A DNA stretch of 64,000 nucleotides from an uncultured Aurantimonas sp. (GTDB taxonomy: Bacteria; Pseudomonadota; Alphaproteobacteria; Rhizobiales; Rhizobiaceae), in the NCBI GenBank assembly GCA_947488615.1, contig CANKZU010000013.1, positions 1-64,000 on the forward strand, given 5' to 3'. Position numbers and translations under genes: made by a program. Within the stretch, counting starts at the first letter, position 1. Each line of letters begins with the position of its first letter. The notes below the pieces were generated by a model that was given only the letters and a program-made list of their open reading frames with translations, was not told the origin of the DNA and did not search any database. Shown here piece after piece: positions 35,873 to 45,702 of this stretch.

Positions 35873-37054
35873 TTAAAGCGTATTTGCGGCCACTAGCCCG
35901 GCTTCCAGATCAGCCCTGAGATCGGCGACATCTTCCAGCCCCACCTGAAGCCGAATGAGCGCGCCGCCGCCGGGTCCCTTGGCAATGGTTCGGTCGTTTA
36001 AATCGACCGGAACCGCGAGGCTTTCGTGCCCGCCCCAGGAATAGCCGAGACCGAACAGCCGTAGCCCGTCGAGGAAGGCCGCCGCCTTCCGCGCGTCGCC
36101 CTTCAACACGAAAGCGAACAGGCCGCTGGCGCCGCTGAACTGACGCCGCCACAGCGCATGGCAGGGAAACGAGGGAAGGGCGGGGTGAAGCACCTCGCTC
36201 ACGTCCTCCCGGCTTTCCAGCCATTCGGCGAGGGCCAGCGCCGAGGCCTGATGGCGTTCCAGGCGGATGCCCATCGTCTTCAGGCCGCGCAGGACGAGGT
36301 AGACGTCGTCGGGCGCCCCGTTGACGCCGATCTGCATCTGGGTGTCGCGGAGCTGCCCGTATGTGGCCTTGGTCGCCGATACGCTGCCCATCATCAGATC
36401 GGAATGACCGCCCGGATATTTCGTCAGGGCATGAATCGACAGATCGACGCCGTGATCAAGCGGCTTGAAGAACAGCGGCGTCGCCCAGGTATTGTCCATC
36501 ATGGTGACCGCCCCGCCGGCGTGGGCGGCATCGCAGACGGCCCGGACATCCATGATCTCGAAAGTGTTCGACCCCGGCGCCTCGAGGAAGACGACTTTCG
36601 TTTCAGGCCGAATTAGCCCGGCGATGCCCTCGCCAATATGCGGATCGAAATACTCCACATCGACGCCCATGCGCGACAGGGTTCCGTCGCAGAAACGACG
36701 GGTCGGATAATAGACCGAATCCACCACGAGACAGTGGTCGCCGCTCGACAGATAGGCGAGCAACGGAACGGTGACGGCGGCGAGGCCGGACGGCAGCAGG
36801 ATCGTCCCGGCCGCCCCTTCCAATTCAGACAAAGCGTCTTCCAGTGCCTTTGTGGTCGGCGTGCCCCACAGGCCGTATGTAAACGGCGCGCGAATTCTGT
36901 TTTTGAGGCTCTCCGTCGACGGAAAGAGGACGGTCGAGCCATGGACCACCGGTGGGTTCACGAAACCATGCTGGGACTGCGGATCGAAAGGTCCGTGCGT
37001 CAAACGCGTGTTGATGCCGTTCTGCCGTTGCTGGGGGGAGTTGTCGCTGCTCAA
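35873..37054 (-). CDS. metC: Cystathionine beta-lyase
   Basis: A 393-residue Cys/Met-metabolism PLP enzyme, cleaving cystathionine to homocysteine. Key blocks are NPPVVHGSTVLFPS, YGLWGTPTTKALEDALSELE, GTILLPSGLAAVTVPLL (PLP phosphate), MMDNTWATPLFFKPLDHGVD (Asp) and SIHALTKYPGGHSDLMMG with the PLP lysine near 215. The C-terminal FGLGYSWGGHESLA is typical of the MetC branch rather than MetB. It stands alone and is divergent from the amino-acid transporter operon, with which it may share a regulatory region. Confidence 0.93.
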   Translation of the reverse strand: MSSDNSPQQRQNGINTRLTHGPFDPQSQHGFVNPPVVHGSTVLFPSTESLKNRIRAPFTYGLWGTPTTKALEDALSELEGAAGTILLPSGLAAVTVPLLAYLSSGDHCLVVDSVYYPTRRFCDGTLSRMGVDVEYFDPHIGEGIAGLIRPETKVVFLEAPGSNTFEIMDVRAVCDAAHAGGAVTMMDNTWATPLFFKPLDHGVDLSIHALTKYPGGHSDLMMGSVSATKATYGQLRDTQMQIGVNGAPDDVYLVLRGLKTMGIRLERHQASALALAEWLESREDVSEVLHPALPSFPCHALWRRQFSGASGLFAFVLKGDARKAAAFLDGLRLFGLGYSWGGHESLAVPVDLNDRTIAKGPGGGALIRLQVGLEDVADLRADLEAGLVAANTL

Positions 37055-37132
37055 TTGTTCGGCTTTCTGATTGTATTCAAGACGACTGATCGGACATATT
37101 GCGGAAAGCGATGGGGAAAAAGCGCCAACTGC

Positions 37133-37161
37133 TTGACCTGTACATTTTTATGCCATGTGAT
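37133..37161 (+). promoter_or_regulatory. Possible promoter of the aapJQMP operon
   Basis: TTGACC (37133-37138) is followed, after 17 bases, by TGTGAT (37156-37161), a moderate match to the housekeeping -35/-10 pattern. It lies about 110 bp upstream of aapJ in the divergent region with metC. There is no experimental support. Confidence 0.3.
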
Positions 37162-37271
37162 TGCCGTGTGAAATGAAGGACTTTGTCCCGAGGCCGCGAT
37201 GTGCCGCATCGGACTGGGTACTTCGTTTGCCAATAATGTCATACCCAAAACCCAACCGGGAAGGTATCCTG

Positions 37272-38291
37272 ATGAAATTGAAGCTTCTGACCGCGGTGCT
37301 CGGTCTCTCGATAGCCGGCCTGACAGCTGGGGGCGCCTCGGCGCAGACCCTTCAGACGGTAAAGGATCGCGACGCTCTGAAATGCGGCGTGAATACGGGC
37401 CTGCCGGGCTTCGCCTCGCAGAACGACCAAGGCGAATGGCAAGGCTTGGACGTCGACTACTGCAAGGCGATCGCCGCCGCCGTATTCGGGGATCCCAGCA
37501 AGGTTCAATACTCGCCGTTGTCGGCCGTGCAGCGCTTTCCGGCGCTCCAGAACAGCGAAGTCGACGTTCTGGCCCGCAACACCACCTGGACCATGGACCG
37601 GGACACCACGCTCGGCCTGACGTTTGCGGGCGTCAATTACTATGACGGCCAGGGCTTCATGGTGAAGAAGGAGCTCAATGTCAGCTCGGCGCTGGAGCTC
37701 TCCGGTGCGACCGTCTGTGTCCAGAGCGGCACGACCACCGAACTCAATCTGGCGGATTTCTTCCGGACCAACAACATGGAGTACAATCCGGTCGTCATCG
37801 AATCGCAGTCGGACGTGAACTCCGCCTATGACAGCGGTCGTTGCGACGTGCTGACGACGGATGCGTCCGGTCTTGCCGCCTCTCGTCTCGAAATGGGCAG
37901 CCCGGACGATCACGCGATTCTGCCGGAAATCGTCTCCAAGGAGCCGCTCGGACCCGCCGTGCGCCAGGGCGACGCCGAGTGGTTCAACGTCGTGAAGTGG
38001 ACGCATTACGCGCTTCTCAATGCCGAAGAGCTGGGCGTCACCCAGGCGAATGTCGACGAGATGACGGAGTCGGAAAATCCGGAGATCCGGCGGCTGCTCG
38101 GCAAGGACAACAATTTTGGCGAGTCGATCGGCCTGTCGCAGGATTGGGTGGTTAACATCATCAAGGCTGTTGGCAACTACGGTGAGATCTTCGAACGCAA
38201 CATCGGCGTCGACACGCCGCTTAAGATCCAGCGTGGGCAGAATGCCCTCTGGACCAAGGGTGGTCTGCAGTACGGCATGCCGATCCGCTGA
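37272..38291 (+). CDS. aapJ: General L-amino acid ABC transporter, periplasmic binding protein
   Basis: A 339-residue periplasmic protein with a signal peptide (LLTAVLGLSIAGLTAGGASA) and a family-3 solute-binding fold: LKCGVNTGLPGFASQNDQGE, GLDVDYCKAIAAAVFGDP, VDVLARNTTWTMDRD and SGATVCVQSGTTTELNLADF. These are the AapJ/BztA signatures. The ligands are a broad range of polar amino acids, as shown for rhizobial Aap. The ATG at 37272 follows GGTATCCTG with a weak Shine-Dalgarno; the upstream frame is not conserved. A stable hairpin separates it from aapQ. Confidence 0.94.
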   Translation: MKLKLLTAVLGLSIAGLTAGGASAQTLQTVKDRDALKCGVNTGLPGFASQNDQGEWQGLDVDYCKAIAAAVFGDPSKVQYSPLSAVQRFPALQNSEVDVLARNTTWTMDRDTTLGLTFAGVNYYDGQGFMVKKELNVSSALELSGATVCVQSGTTTELNLADFFRTNNMEYNPVVIESQSDVNSAYDSGRCDVLTTDASGLAASRLEMGSPDDHAILPEIVSKEPLGPAVRQGDAEWFNVVKWTHYALLNAEELGVTQANVDEMTESENPEIRRLLGKDNNFGESIGLSQDWVVNIIKAVGNYGEIFERNIGVDTPLKIQRGQNALWTKGGLQYGMPIR

Positions 38292-38302
38292 TCGATAAGA
38301 AT

Positions 38303-38331
38303 GGAGCGGGCGCCTTTTTGGCGTCCGTTCC
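38303..38331 (+). repeat. Hairpin between aapJ and aapQ
   Basis: A 12-bp stem (38303-38314 with 38320-38331, two G-T pairs) closes a TTTTT loop. There is no T-run after it. Such structures after binding-protein genes protect the upstream mRNA and raise its level over the permease mRNA, which is the probable role here. Confidence 0.55.
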
Positions 38332-38399
38332 AACCGGCCTTGATGCTCGCCGCCCATTGGGTGGCGGGAGCCAGATTATGCACCGCCTGGGAACCCGAA

Positions 38400-39590
38400 A
38401 TGACCGCCGACATCTATTCGTCGTCACGCGAGCGTGGCGGTGACTCGCTTCTGACCAATCCGACCGTCCGCAGTATCGTGATCCAGGTCCTCTTGGTCGT
38501 CGGTCTGGTGGCATTCGCCTGGTGGATCATCGACAACACCGCGCAGAACCTCGCTGCGGCGAACATTGGATCCGGCTTTGGATTCCTGGAGTCCCGGTCC
38601 GGATTCGACATCGCCCAGACGCCGATCGCGTACTCCAGCAATTCCACCTATGGGCAAGCGATCCTGGTCGGCATCGCCAACACGTTGATTATCGCGGCGA
38701 GCGGCGTCATTTTGGCGACGATCATCGGCTTCCTGGTCGGAATCGGGAGGTTGTCGCACAATTTCCTCATCCGCACGCTCTCGACCATCTATGTCGAGAC
38801 GTTCCGCAATATTCCGCCGCTGCTGGTCATCCTGTTCTGGTATTTTGGGGTTCTGTCTGTTCTGAGCGGACCGCGCGGGCTCGCGGAAAGTCCGATCGGG
38901 GTCTATCTCACCAATCGCGGCCTGCAGACGCCGAGCGTGCTGTTTCAGCCGCTTGCCTGGGCTGCGTTCGCGGCTTTCCTGGTCGGCATCCTGGCCACGA
39001 TGTGGTTCGCCCGTTACAGCCGGAAGAAGCAATTGGCCACCGGTGAGCGCACGCCTGTGCTTTGGCCCGCGATCGGGATGATCGTCGGGCTGCCGATCCT
39101 CGTGTTCCTGGCGACGGGAGTGCCGGCCGCGCTGGAGTTTCCAGAAGCGAGCCGGTTCAACCTGGCCGGCGGTTTCCAGCTCCGGCCGGAATTCATCGCG
39201 CTGTTGCTGGCGCTGTCGATCTATACAGCCGCCTTCATCGCGGAGATCGTGCGCGCGGGCATCCTCTCGGTCTCCAAAGGGCAGACCGAGGCGGCGGCGG
39301 CGCTTGGCCTGAAGCGCGGGCAATTGCTGCGACTGGTCGTTGTGCCTCAGGCTTTCCGGGTGATCATTCCGCCGCTGACCAGCCAGTACCTCAACCTGAC
39401 CAAGAACTCCTCCCTTGGCCTGGCGATCGGCTATCCGGAGCTTGTCGCGGTCGGCTCGACGGTCCTCAACCAGTCTGGGCAGTCGATCGAGATCGTGGTC
39501 ATCTGGATGGTCGTCTATCTGGGAATCAGCATCACGGTTTCGCTGCTGATGAACTGGTTCAACTCGAAAATGGCGCTCGTCGAGCGTTGA
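38400..39590 (+). CDS. aapQ: General L-amino acid ABC transporter permease AapQ
   Basis: A 396-residue inner-membrane permease of the His/Glu/Gln type. It has N-terminal hydrophobic segments, YGQAILVGIANTLIIAASGV, YVETFRNIPPLLVILFWYFG and, toward the C-terminus, the EAA loop region QTEAAAALGLKRGQLLRLVV with PQAFRVIIPPLTSQYLNLTK. A large insert between early and late membrane segments is normal for AapQ/BztB. The ATG at 38400 is internal to a longer open frame; family similarity begins just after it. It pairs with AapM. Confidence 0.93.
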   Translation: MTADIYSSSRERGGDSLLTNPTVRSIVIQVLLVVGLVAFAWWIIDNTAQNLAAANIGSGFGFLESRSGFDIAQTPIAYSSNSTYGQAILVGIANTLIIAASGVILATIIGFLVGIGRLSHNFLIRTLSTIYVETFRNIPPLLVILFWYFGVLSVLSGPRGLAESPIGVYLTNRGLQTPSVLFQPLAWAAFAAFLVGILATMWFARYSRKKQLATGERTPVLWPAIGMIVGLPILVFLATGVPAALEFPEASRFNLAGGFQLRPEFIALLLALSIYTAAFIAEIVRAGILSVSKGQTEAAAALGLKRGQLLRLVVVPQAFRVIIPPLTSQYLNLTKNSSLGLAIGYPELVAVGSTVLNQSGQSIEIVVIWMVVYLGISITVSLLMNWFNSKMALVER

Positions 39591-39608
39591 TGAAGGGCGC
39601 GTAGGACC

Positions 39609-41087
39609 ATGGAAGAACAAGTCGCCCGCTTCGTCGCGACCGAAGAGAAGCAGCAACTGCCACCTCCGCCGAGCGAGAGGGGCATCATCGGAACGACCCG
39701 CCGAAACCTCTTCGCCACGCCGCTCGATTCGGTGTTGAGCATCCTTGCAGGATTGATCATCGTCTGGGGGGCGTGGAACATCGTCAACTGGGCCTGGATC
39801 GACGCGACCTTTGCGGGAAGCGACCGGGAAGCCTGCCTCGGGGAGGGGGGCGCATGCTGGGCCTTTGTCGGGGCGAAATTCAGCCAGTTCATGTACGGCG
39901 TCTATCCGTTCGGAGCGCGCTGGCGGATCGACTTGTCGGTGGTCATGTTAATCGTGCTCGTTGCCGGAATCGCCATACCGCGTATTCCGTTCAAGCGGAT
40001 CAATGCGATCTTGCTGTTCGCGGTCTATCCTGTGGTGACGCTGATCCTCCTCACTGGCGGTCGGTTCTCGTTTTCCGGTGGCGGGGTAACTCTGCTGCTA
40101 TTGATCGCCGCCGCCATAACGATCAGCGACGTGGTGTCGCGCCCGGAGGTCGGTTTCGGGAGCCTGATGAAGACCGCCGTCGGGTTGGCGCTGTTCAGCC
40201 TGTTGGCGCTGCTTTTATCGAACATCGTCAGCGGTGCCTCGGTCGATTTCCTTGATCTGCGGTTCTCGACGCCGTCCCTCGTCGCGTTCCTGGCGAGTCT
40301 TGGCGCGATTGCACTGGCCGTGGCCAGCGGATTTCGTTCGCAAGAGATCAGTCGGATACGTCTGCTGATGCCGGTTGTCGCGGTCGTTCTCTTCGTCTTC
40401 GTGATGACCGCCAATTTTGGCTTGCGGCCGGTGCCGACCAATCTGTGGGGCGGCCTGATGCTGACCCTCGTCGTCGCGCTGAGCGGTATCGCCGCCTCGC
40501 TGCCGCTGGGCATCATTCTCGCCCTCGGTCGGCGTTCGGACATGCCGGCGGTGCGGCTGTTCTCGGTGATCTTCATCGAATTCTGGCGCGGCGTGCCGCT
40601 GATCACCGTGCTGTTCATGGCGAATTTCATGCTGCCGCTGTTCCTGCCCGAGGGCGTCAGCTTCAATCAGCTCTTGCGGGCGCTCGTGGGCGTGGCGCTG
40701 TTCTCGGCTGCCTATATGGCGGAAGTGATCCGCGGCGGCCTCCAGGCCATACCGAAAGGTCAGTATGAGGGCGCCGATGCCATGGCGCTGACCTATTGGC
40801 AGAAGATGCGGCTGATCATCCTGCCGCAGGCCCTGAAACTAGTGATTCCCGGAATCGTCAACACCTTCATCGGGCTCTTCAAGGATACCAGCCTGGTCTA
40901 CATTATCGGCCTTGCCGACCTGCTCGGGACGGTGCGCCGTGGCTTCAACGATCCAAGCTGGATCACCCCCTCCACACCGGCGACCGGTCTCGTCTTCGCC
41001 GCGTTCATTTATTGGCTGTTCTGCTTTTCCATGTCGCGCTACTCGATCTACACCGAGCGGCGACTGGATACCGGCCACACACGCTAG
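39609..41087 (+). CDS. aapM: General L-amino acid ABC transporter permease AapM
   Basis: A 492-residue permease partner of AapQ. The C-terminal part is canonical: [60 protein letters not shown] (EAA-type loop) and [20 protein letters not shown]. Between about 100 and 270 it has extra hydrophobic segments ([48 protein letters not shown]). It is therefore roughly 100 residues longer than the rhizobial AapM I know. It starts 18 bases after aapQ. Confidence 0.92.
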   Translation: MEEQVARFVATEEKQQLPPPPSERGIIGTTRRNLFATPLDSVLSILAGLIIVWGAWNIVNWAWIDATFAGSDREACLGEGGACWAFVGAKFSQFMYGVYPFGARWRIDLSVVMLIVLVAGIAIPRIPFKRINAILLFAVYPVVTLILLTGGRFSFSGGGVTLLLLIAAAITISDVVSRPEVGFGSLMKTAVGLALFSLLALLLSNIVSGASVDFLDLRFSTPSLVAFLASLGAIALAVASGFRSQEISRIRLLMPVVAVVLFVFVMTANFGLRPVPTNLWGGLMLTLVVALSGIAASLPLGIILALGRRSDMPAVRLFSVIFIEFWRGVPLITVLFMANFMLPLFLPEGVSFNQLLRALVGVALFSAAYMAEVIRGGLQAIPKGQYEGADAMALTYWQKMRLIILPQALKLVIPGIVNTFIGLFKDTSLVYIIGLADLLGTVRRGFNDPSWITPSTPATGLVFAAFIYWLFCFSMSRYSIYTERRLDTGHTR

Positions 41088-41368
41088 AGCATCGGACGAC
41101 AATATGAATGCGTTCCGCCAGCGGGATTTCTGGTTAAGGTCGAGGGGGTCGGCGCGGGTCGTAGCGGCGCTACGGCCAAGACGGACCCCGATGGAATTGG
41201 CCCGAAAGCCCCTGGCTCGTAAGGTTTCCGGTCGCCGCGTGCCCGCTTTTTCGTCCGGTTCGACCCTAGCGCCGCCGGGCTCGTCGCCGCCTTCCGCGTG
41301 GATTACCCCGGCGAGCCGGGAAACAGAACCGCGTCCATATTATCTTCCGATTCTCTAAGGATACGACC

Positions 41369-42154
<786 letters not shown>

Positions 42155-42311
42155 CCTGATCGGCGGGCACGGCTACGCGAAGCGACTGATCGCGCATATG
42201 ATCGGCGCTCGATACCGAGCGACGCCGCGCGGGACAGCAATGTGACGTCTTGCGCGGACCGATCTTGCCGATCAGGGCTTCGGCTCCACGCGTCGTCGAG
42301 GAACATTTCGC

Positions 42312-43490
42312 GTGAAGGCTGGTGATTTGTCCGAGCGAACCCCCGAAAACAGAGCGGCGCACTCGTCGGCTCCTGTTCCCGCTACGATTGAGTTGGTCCA
42401 TGCGCAGGCGATTGCCGCCAGCCCGAGATGGGCGATCATCGGAATTTTCTTCATCCTCCTGTTCGGCGGATTGTATCTGACCGCAAGCTTCGTCCTACCG
42501 GTTGTCATCGCGCTCTTGTTCGCATTGGTGATGAGCCCAGTTGTACGTTTCTTGCGCCGGCGGTTGAAGATTTGGGAGCCGATCTCCGCCTTTGTGCTTG
42601 TCATCGGGGCGACAATGACCCTGCTCTTCGGCTTCTACATGCTGAGCGATCCCATCTCGAAGATCGTCAATGACGCACCGCGCTATGCCGCCGCGGTGGA
42701 TGCGCAGATGCGCACGGTACAAAATCGTCTCGAGCGCCTTCGTTCGGCGCAAGAAAACATGGAAAAGACCGCGAAAAATGCAGCCGGCGGCGCGTCAGCG
42801 CCGGATGAGGTTGTCGTCAAGAACCCCGGCCTCGTCGACAATGCCACCACAGCGGTCCCGCAGATGCTGGCTTCGGTCGGCTTCACATTGGTGTTTTTGT
42901 TTTTTCTCCTCGCTTCCGGTGACCTGTTCTACCAAAAGCTCATACGGTCGATGCCGACGCTGGCCGATAAGAAGCGCGCGCTTCACATCGCGCACGATAT
43001 CGAGCGCGAACTTTCGCGCTATCTCTTCACCATCACGATGATCAATGCCTCTCTCGGGATCGCGGTCGGGACGCTGTTGTGGTGGGTCGACATGCCGACG
43101 CCGGTGATCTTCGGTGCTCTGGCGATGCTGCTCAACTTCATTCCCTACATCGGCGCGCTGATCGGCATGGCGATTGTCGGGGTGATCGCTCTCGCCGAAT
43201 TCGGCAGCTTGGCCGAAGCCCTCGTTCCAGTGCTCCTGTACCTTGCCTGCACGACCGTCGAAGGCCAATTGGTAACACCAACAATAGTTGGACGGAGGTT
43301 GGAGATGAACGCGGCCGCAGTCTTCCTGTCGGTCGCTCTTTGGGGCTGGATTTGGGGGATTGTCGGCATGTTCCTTGCCGTCCCGGTCATGGTCGCCATC
43401 AAGGTGTTCGCCAGCTACGTCGAACCCTTGGCGCCGTTCGGTGACTTTTTGTCGGCCGAAACCAAACGGACGCCGGACGAAGACGACTGA
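42312..43490 (+). CDS. AI-2E family (PerM-like) membrane transporter
   Basis: A 392-residue membrane protein with the AI-2E/PerM domain: GIFFILLFGGLYLTASFVLP, LLFALVMSPVVRFLRRRL, a soluble insert with a predicted helix at about 120-165, GFTLVFLFFLLASGDLF, and the C-terminal GALAMLLNFIPYIGALIGMA with TIVGRRLEMNAAAVFLSVAL. Family members export quorum-sensing or other small molecules or act as Na+/H+ antiporters, so the substrate is unknown. The start codon at 42312 is GTG. Its stop codon abuts the inverted-repeat element at 43491. Confidence 0.9.
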   Translation: MKAGDLSERTPENRAAHSSAPVPATIELVHAQAIAASPRWAIIGIFFILLFGGLYLTASFVLPVVIALLFALVMSPVVRFLRRRLKIWEPISAFVLVIGATMTLLFGFYMLSDPISKIVNDAPRYAAAVDAQMRTVQNRLERLRSAQENMEKTAKNAAGGASAPDEVVVKNPGLVDNATTAVPQMLASVGFTLVFLFFLLASGDLFYQKLIRSMPTLADKKRALHIAHDIERELSRYLFTITMINASLGIAVGTLLWWVDMPTPVIFGALAMLLNFIPYIGALIGMAIVGVIALAEFGSLAEALVPVLLYLACTTVEGQLVTPTIVGRRLEMNAAAVFLSVALWGWIWGIVGMFLAVPVMVAIKVFASYVEPLAPFGDFLSAETKRTPDEDD

Positions 43491-43688
43491 TACCAACCTG
43501 CGGCGATAGGGGCCCATTCGACCGGCCAATCCCGACGCCTTGGCGCCGATGCATGGCGAAAAGCGAGACGGGCTCGCCGGACGGCGTCGCACCGCTTGCG
43601 CGATGCGCCGCATCGAACCGCGCCTCGCTCCTGGCCGGACAAGCCCGTTCAGCGCCATCGAATAGGCCCCTATCGCCGCGGGTTGGTA
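43491..43688. mobile_element. 198-bp MITE-like element with 31-bp terminal inverted repeats
   Basis: The first 31 bases (43491-43521, starting taccaacctgcggcgatagg) and the last 31 (43658-43688, ending tatcgccgcgggttggta) are inverted copies differing at two positions. The outermost bases are TA on both sides, as expected for a TA target duplication of IS630/mariner-type elements. The 136-bp centre contains further palindromes (gatgcgccgcatc; ccggcca with tggccgg) and no recognised gene. This is far longer than a terminator. I call it a non-autonomous miniature element; no parent transposase is in the window. Confidence 0.7.
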
Positions 43689-43727
43689 AGAATCCGAGCC
43701 TATTGACGCTCTCGACTGCTTCTCCAT

Positions 43728-43756
43728 AAAAAAACCGGCGGCCCGAAGGCCGCCGG
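43728..43756 (-). terminator. Intrinsic terminator of the OmpA-family gene
   Basis: On the minus strand a perfect stem CCGGCGGCC / GGCCGCCGG with a TTCG tetraloop is followed by seven T. It lies 27 bases after the stop codon of the OmpA-family gene. This is the clearest Rho-independent terminator in the window. Confidence 0.92.
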
Positions 43757-43782
43757 TGGTTTCAAGGCGTGAACCTTTCTGA

Positions 43783-45543
43783 TTAACGCTTGGCGCTTGT
43801 CGCCACCGGTTTCACCAGCGCGGTGATGCGGCGGAGCGTGACGCGCCGGTTCTCGGCGTTCGCCGATTGCGTCTGGACCTTCAGGTTCTGCTCGCCATAG
43901 CCCTGCGTGATCAAGTTCTCCGGCGGTACGTCGAAGTACTGGGACAGCGCAGAGGCGACAGCCTCCGCCCGCCGATCGGACAGCGCCAGATTGGCGATTT
44001 CGCTGCCCACCGCGTCGGTATGTCCTTCGACCAGGAAGGTCTCGGCCGGGTTTTCCTTGATGACACGAGCGATGGCGTCGGCCAGCGCCTGCAAATTGTC
44101 GACCTCGCTTTGCTCGATCGCGGCGGAGCCGAATGCGAAGTTGATCGTATTGAGATCGATCCGGCGCACCTTGTCGCGAATGCGCTCCGAGCGTTTGACC
44201 TCATCGATCGAGTAAATGCGCTCGACCGTCTCGACCGGCGGTGCGACGATCGTGCGATAGTACAGCTCCTCGTCCGGCTCCGCCACGTCGACGACGTATT
44301 CGTCTTCCGGAATCGTCAGAACGACAGGAGCGAGATCCGCTGCCGGATCATAATAATAATCCGGGCGTTCGGCACCGTCCTGGTATGGATCGTAGAATAG
44401 AACGACCTCGCGTCCGTCCGGCAGAACCCGGGAGCGCTGGATCACGTCGCCATACCGGTTGGTGATCGTCACGACCTGGATTCCGTTTGGCCGAACCACG
44501 GTCTGGCGGGTCCGACCACCGGAAAGACGCTCATAGTAGCGCTCCTCGGCGTCGACCGCGATACGGTCGTCATCATTGCCGCGGATGAAGTAAGCGGCGG
44601 CGCCACCGACCACCGCGCCAGCGACGCCGGCTCCGACGATCGACAAGATGTCACGATCGCCGACACGCTCGACGACCTCGGCTCCGGGCGGAAGTTCCGT
44701 CCGCGTTTCCTGCACGACGGTCGTATTGTTCACCGTGGTGTTGTTCGTCGTGGTGCTGGTGCTGTTGTTGGTCGTGCTGTTGTCGTTGATCGTCGTCTGA
44801 GAGGTTCCAGACGTCGGCGCATCAATGCGCTCGCCTTGTTCGGCGGTGATCGACGGAACCTCGACTGGTTCACTCAGCTGCTGGACTCGCGCGTCGCTTG
44901 CGCTGATCTCGCCTTCGGGGACAGGAGCTTCCTGTATCTCGGCCGACACGGGCTTTGGATCTTCGACCGGTGCTGTTGCTGGCGCGGGCGCGGGCTCTGT
45001 CGTAGCGGCTGGTTCTTCGGCCGGCGCAGGTGCAGGCTCCGCCGTTGCGGGGGCTGTTTCGGCCGGGGCCTCGGCAGCGGGTTCCTCAACCGGCGCTGGT
45101 TCAGCAGGAGCTGCCTCGGCAGGTGCGGCTTCGGCGGGGGCTGGTTCGGCCGGGGCCTCGGCAGCGGGTTCCTCAACCGGCGCAGGTTCAGCAGGGGCTG
45201 CCTCGGCAGGTGCGGCTTCGGCGGGGGCTGGTTCGGCCGGGGCCTCGGCAGCGGGTTCCTCAATCGGGGCAGGTTCAGCAGGGGCTTCCTCGACAGGAGC
45301 CGCTTCTGCCGGTGCTGGTTCGGCCGGAGCCTCCGCAGCAGGTGCCGGTTCGGCGGCAGGCGCTGGTTCGCACGCTGCTGGATCCGGTGCCACAGCCGCC
45401 GGATCGCAGGCGGTCGGATCGGCTTGGGCGACGCGGAACGCGGCAGCGTCCTGCGCATAAGCCGCAATCGGTCCGCTGATCGCGGTCGACGCGGCAAGCG
45501 CGGCCACGCCAAATAGCCTGCCGGTTCTCTGGAAATTCGGCAT
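43783..45543 (-). CDS. OmpA-family outer membrane protein with Ala/Pro/Glu repeat domain
   Basis: A 586-residue exported protein: signal peptide (AALAASTAISGPIAAYAQ), a long Ala-Pro-Glu domain (about 40-215) built in part from an exact 29-residue tandem repeat, an Asn/Thr-rich stretch (260-285) and a glycine-zipper-like hydrophobic helix (SIVGAGVAGAVVGGAAAYFI). The C-terminal OmpA peptidoglycan-binding domain (about 475-580) has INFAFGSAAIEQSEV and VEGHTDAVGSEIANLALSDR. It probably links the outer membrane to peptidoglycan across the periplasm. The repeat domain suggests variable length between strains. Confidence 0.9.
   Translation of the reverse strand: MPNFQRTGRLFGVAALAASTAISGPIAAYAQDAAAFRVAQADPTACDPAAVAPDPAACEPAPAAEPAPAAEAPAEPAPAEAAPVEEAPAEPAPIEEPAAEAPAEPAPAEAAPAEAAPAEPAPVEEPAAEAPAEPAPAEAAPAEAAPAEPAPVEEPAAEAPAETAPATAEPAPAPAEEPAATTEPAPAPATAPVEDPKPVSAEIQEAPVPEGEISASDARVQQLSEPVEVPSITAEQGERIDAPTSGTSQTTINDNSTTNNSTSTTTNNTTVNNTTVVQETRTELPPGAEVVERVGDRDILSIVGAGVAGAVVGGAAAYFIRGNDDDRIAVDAEERYYERLSGGRTRQTVVRPNGIQVVTITNRYGDVIQRSRVLPDGREVVLFYDPYQDGAERPDYYYDPAADLAPVVLTIPEDEYVVDVAEPDEELYYRTIVAPPVETVERIYSIDEVKRSERIRDKVRRIDLNTINFAFGSAAIEQSEVDNLQALADAIARVIKENPAETFLVEGHTDAVGSEIANLALSDRRAEAVASALSQYFDVPPENLITQGYGEQNLKVQTQSANAENRRVTLRRITALVKPVATSAKR
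45058..45318 (-). repeat. Three tandem 87-bp (29-residue) repeats in the OmpA-family gene
   Basis: Units start at 45058, 45145 and 45232 on the plus strand, each 87 bases. The first two are nearly identical, the third is diverged in its second half, and a partial fourth follows from 45319. They encode repeats of the type EEPAAEAPAEPAPAEAAP. Near-identical DNA in adjacent units indicates recent duplication and possible length variation by slippage or recombination. Confidence 0.88.
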
Positions 45544-45702
45544 ATCTTTTACCTTCTTTGAAATAAGTCCCTTGCAGACCCGGATGACGCCTCGGCACTC
45601 CCATGTACCTTTAATCGGCGTCCACTCCGATCGCTGCTAGCTAGGAACGCGTCGAAGTTTGTCCAGACGCACGCACAACGCCCGAGATCGCTCGGAGTTT
45701 CG

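Noticed and set aside
43491..43688. Reading the long inverted repeat as a transcription terminator
   Set aside because: Arms of 31 bp with a 136-bp centre and no T-run do not fit an intrinsic terminator. The OmpA-family gene has its own clear terminator at 43728-43756.
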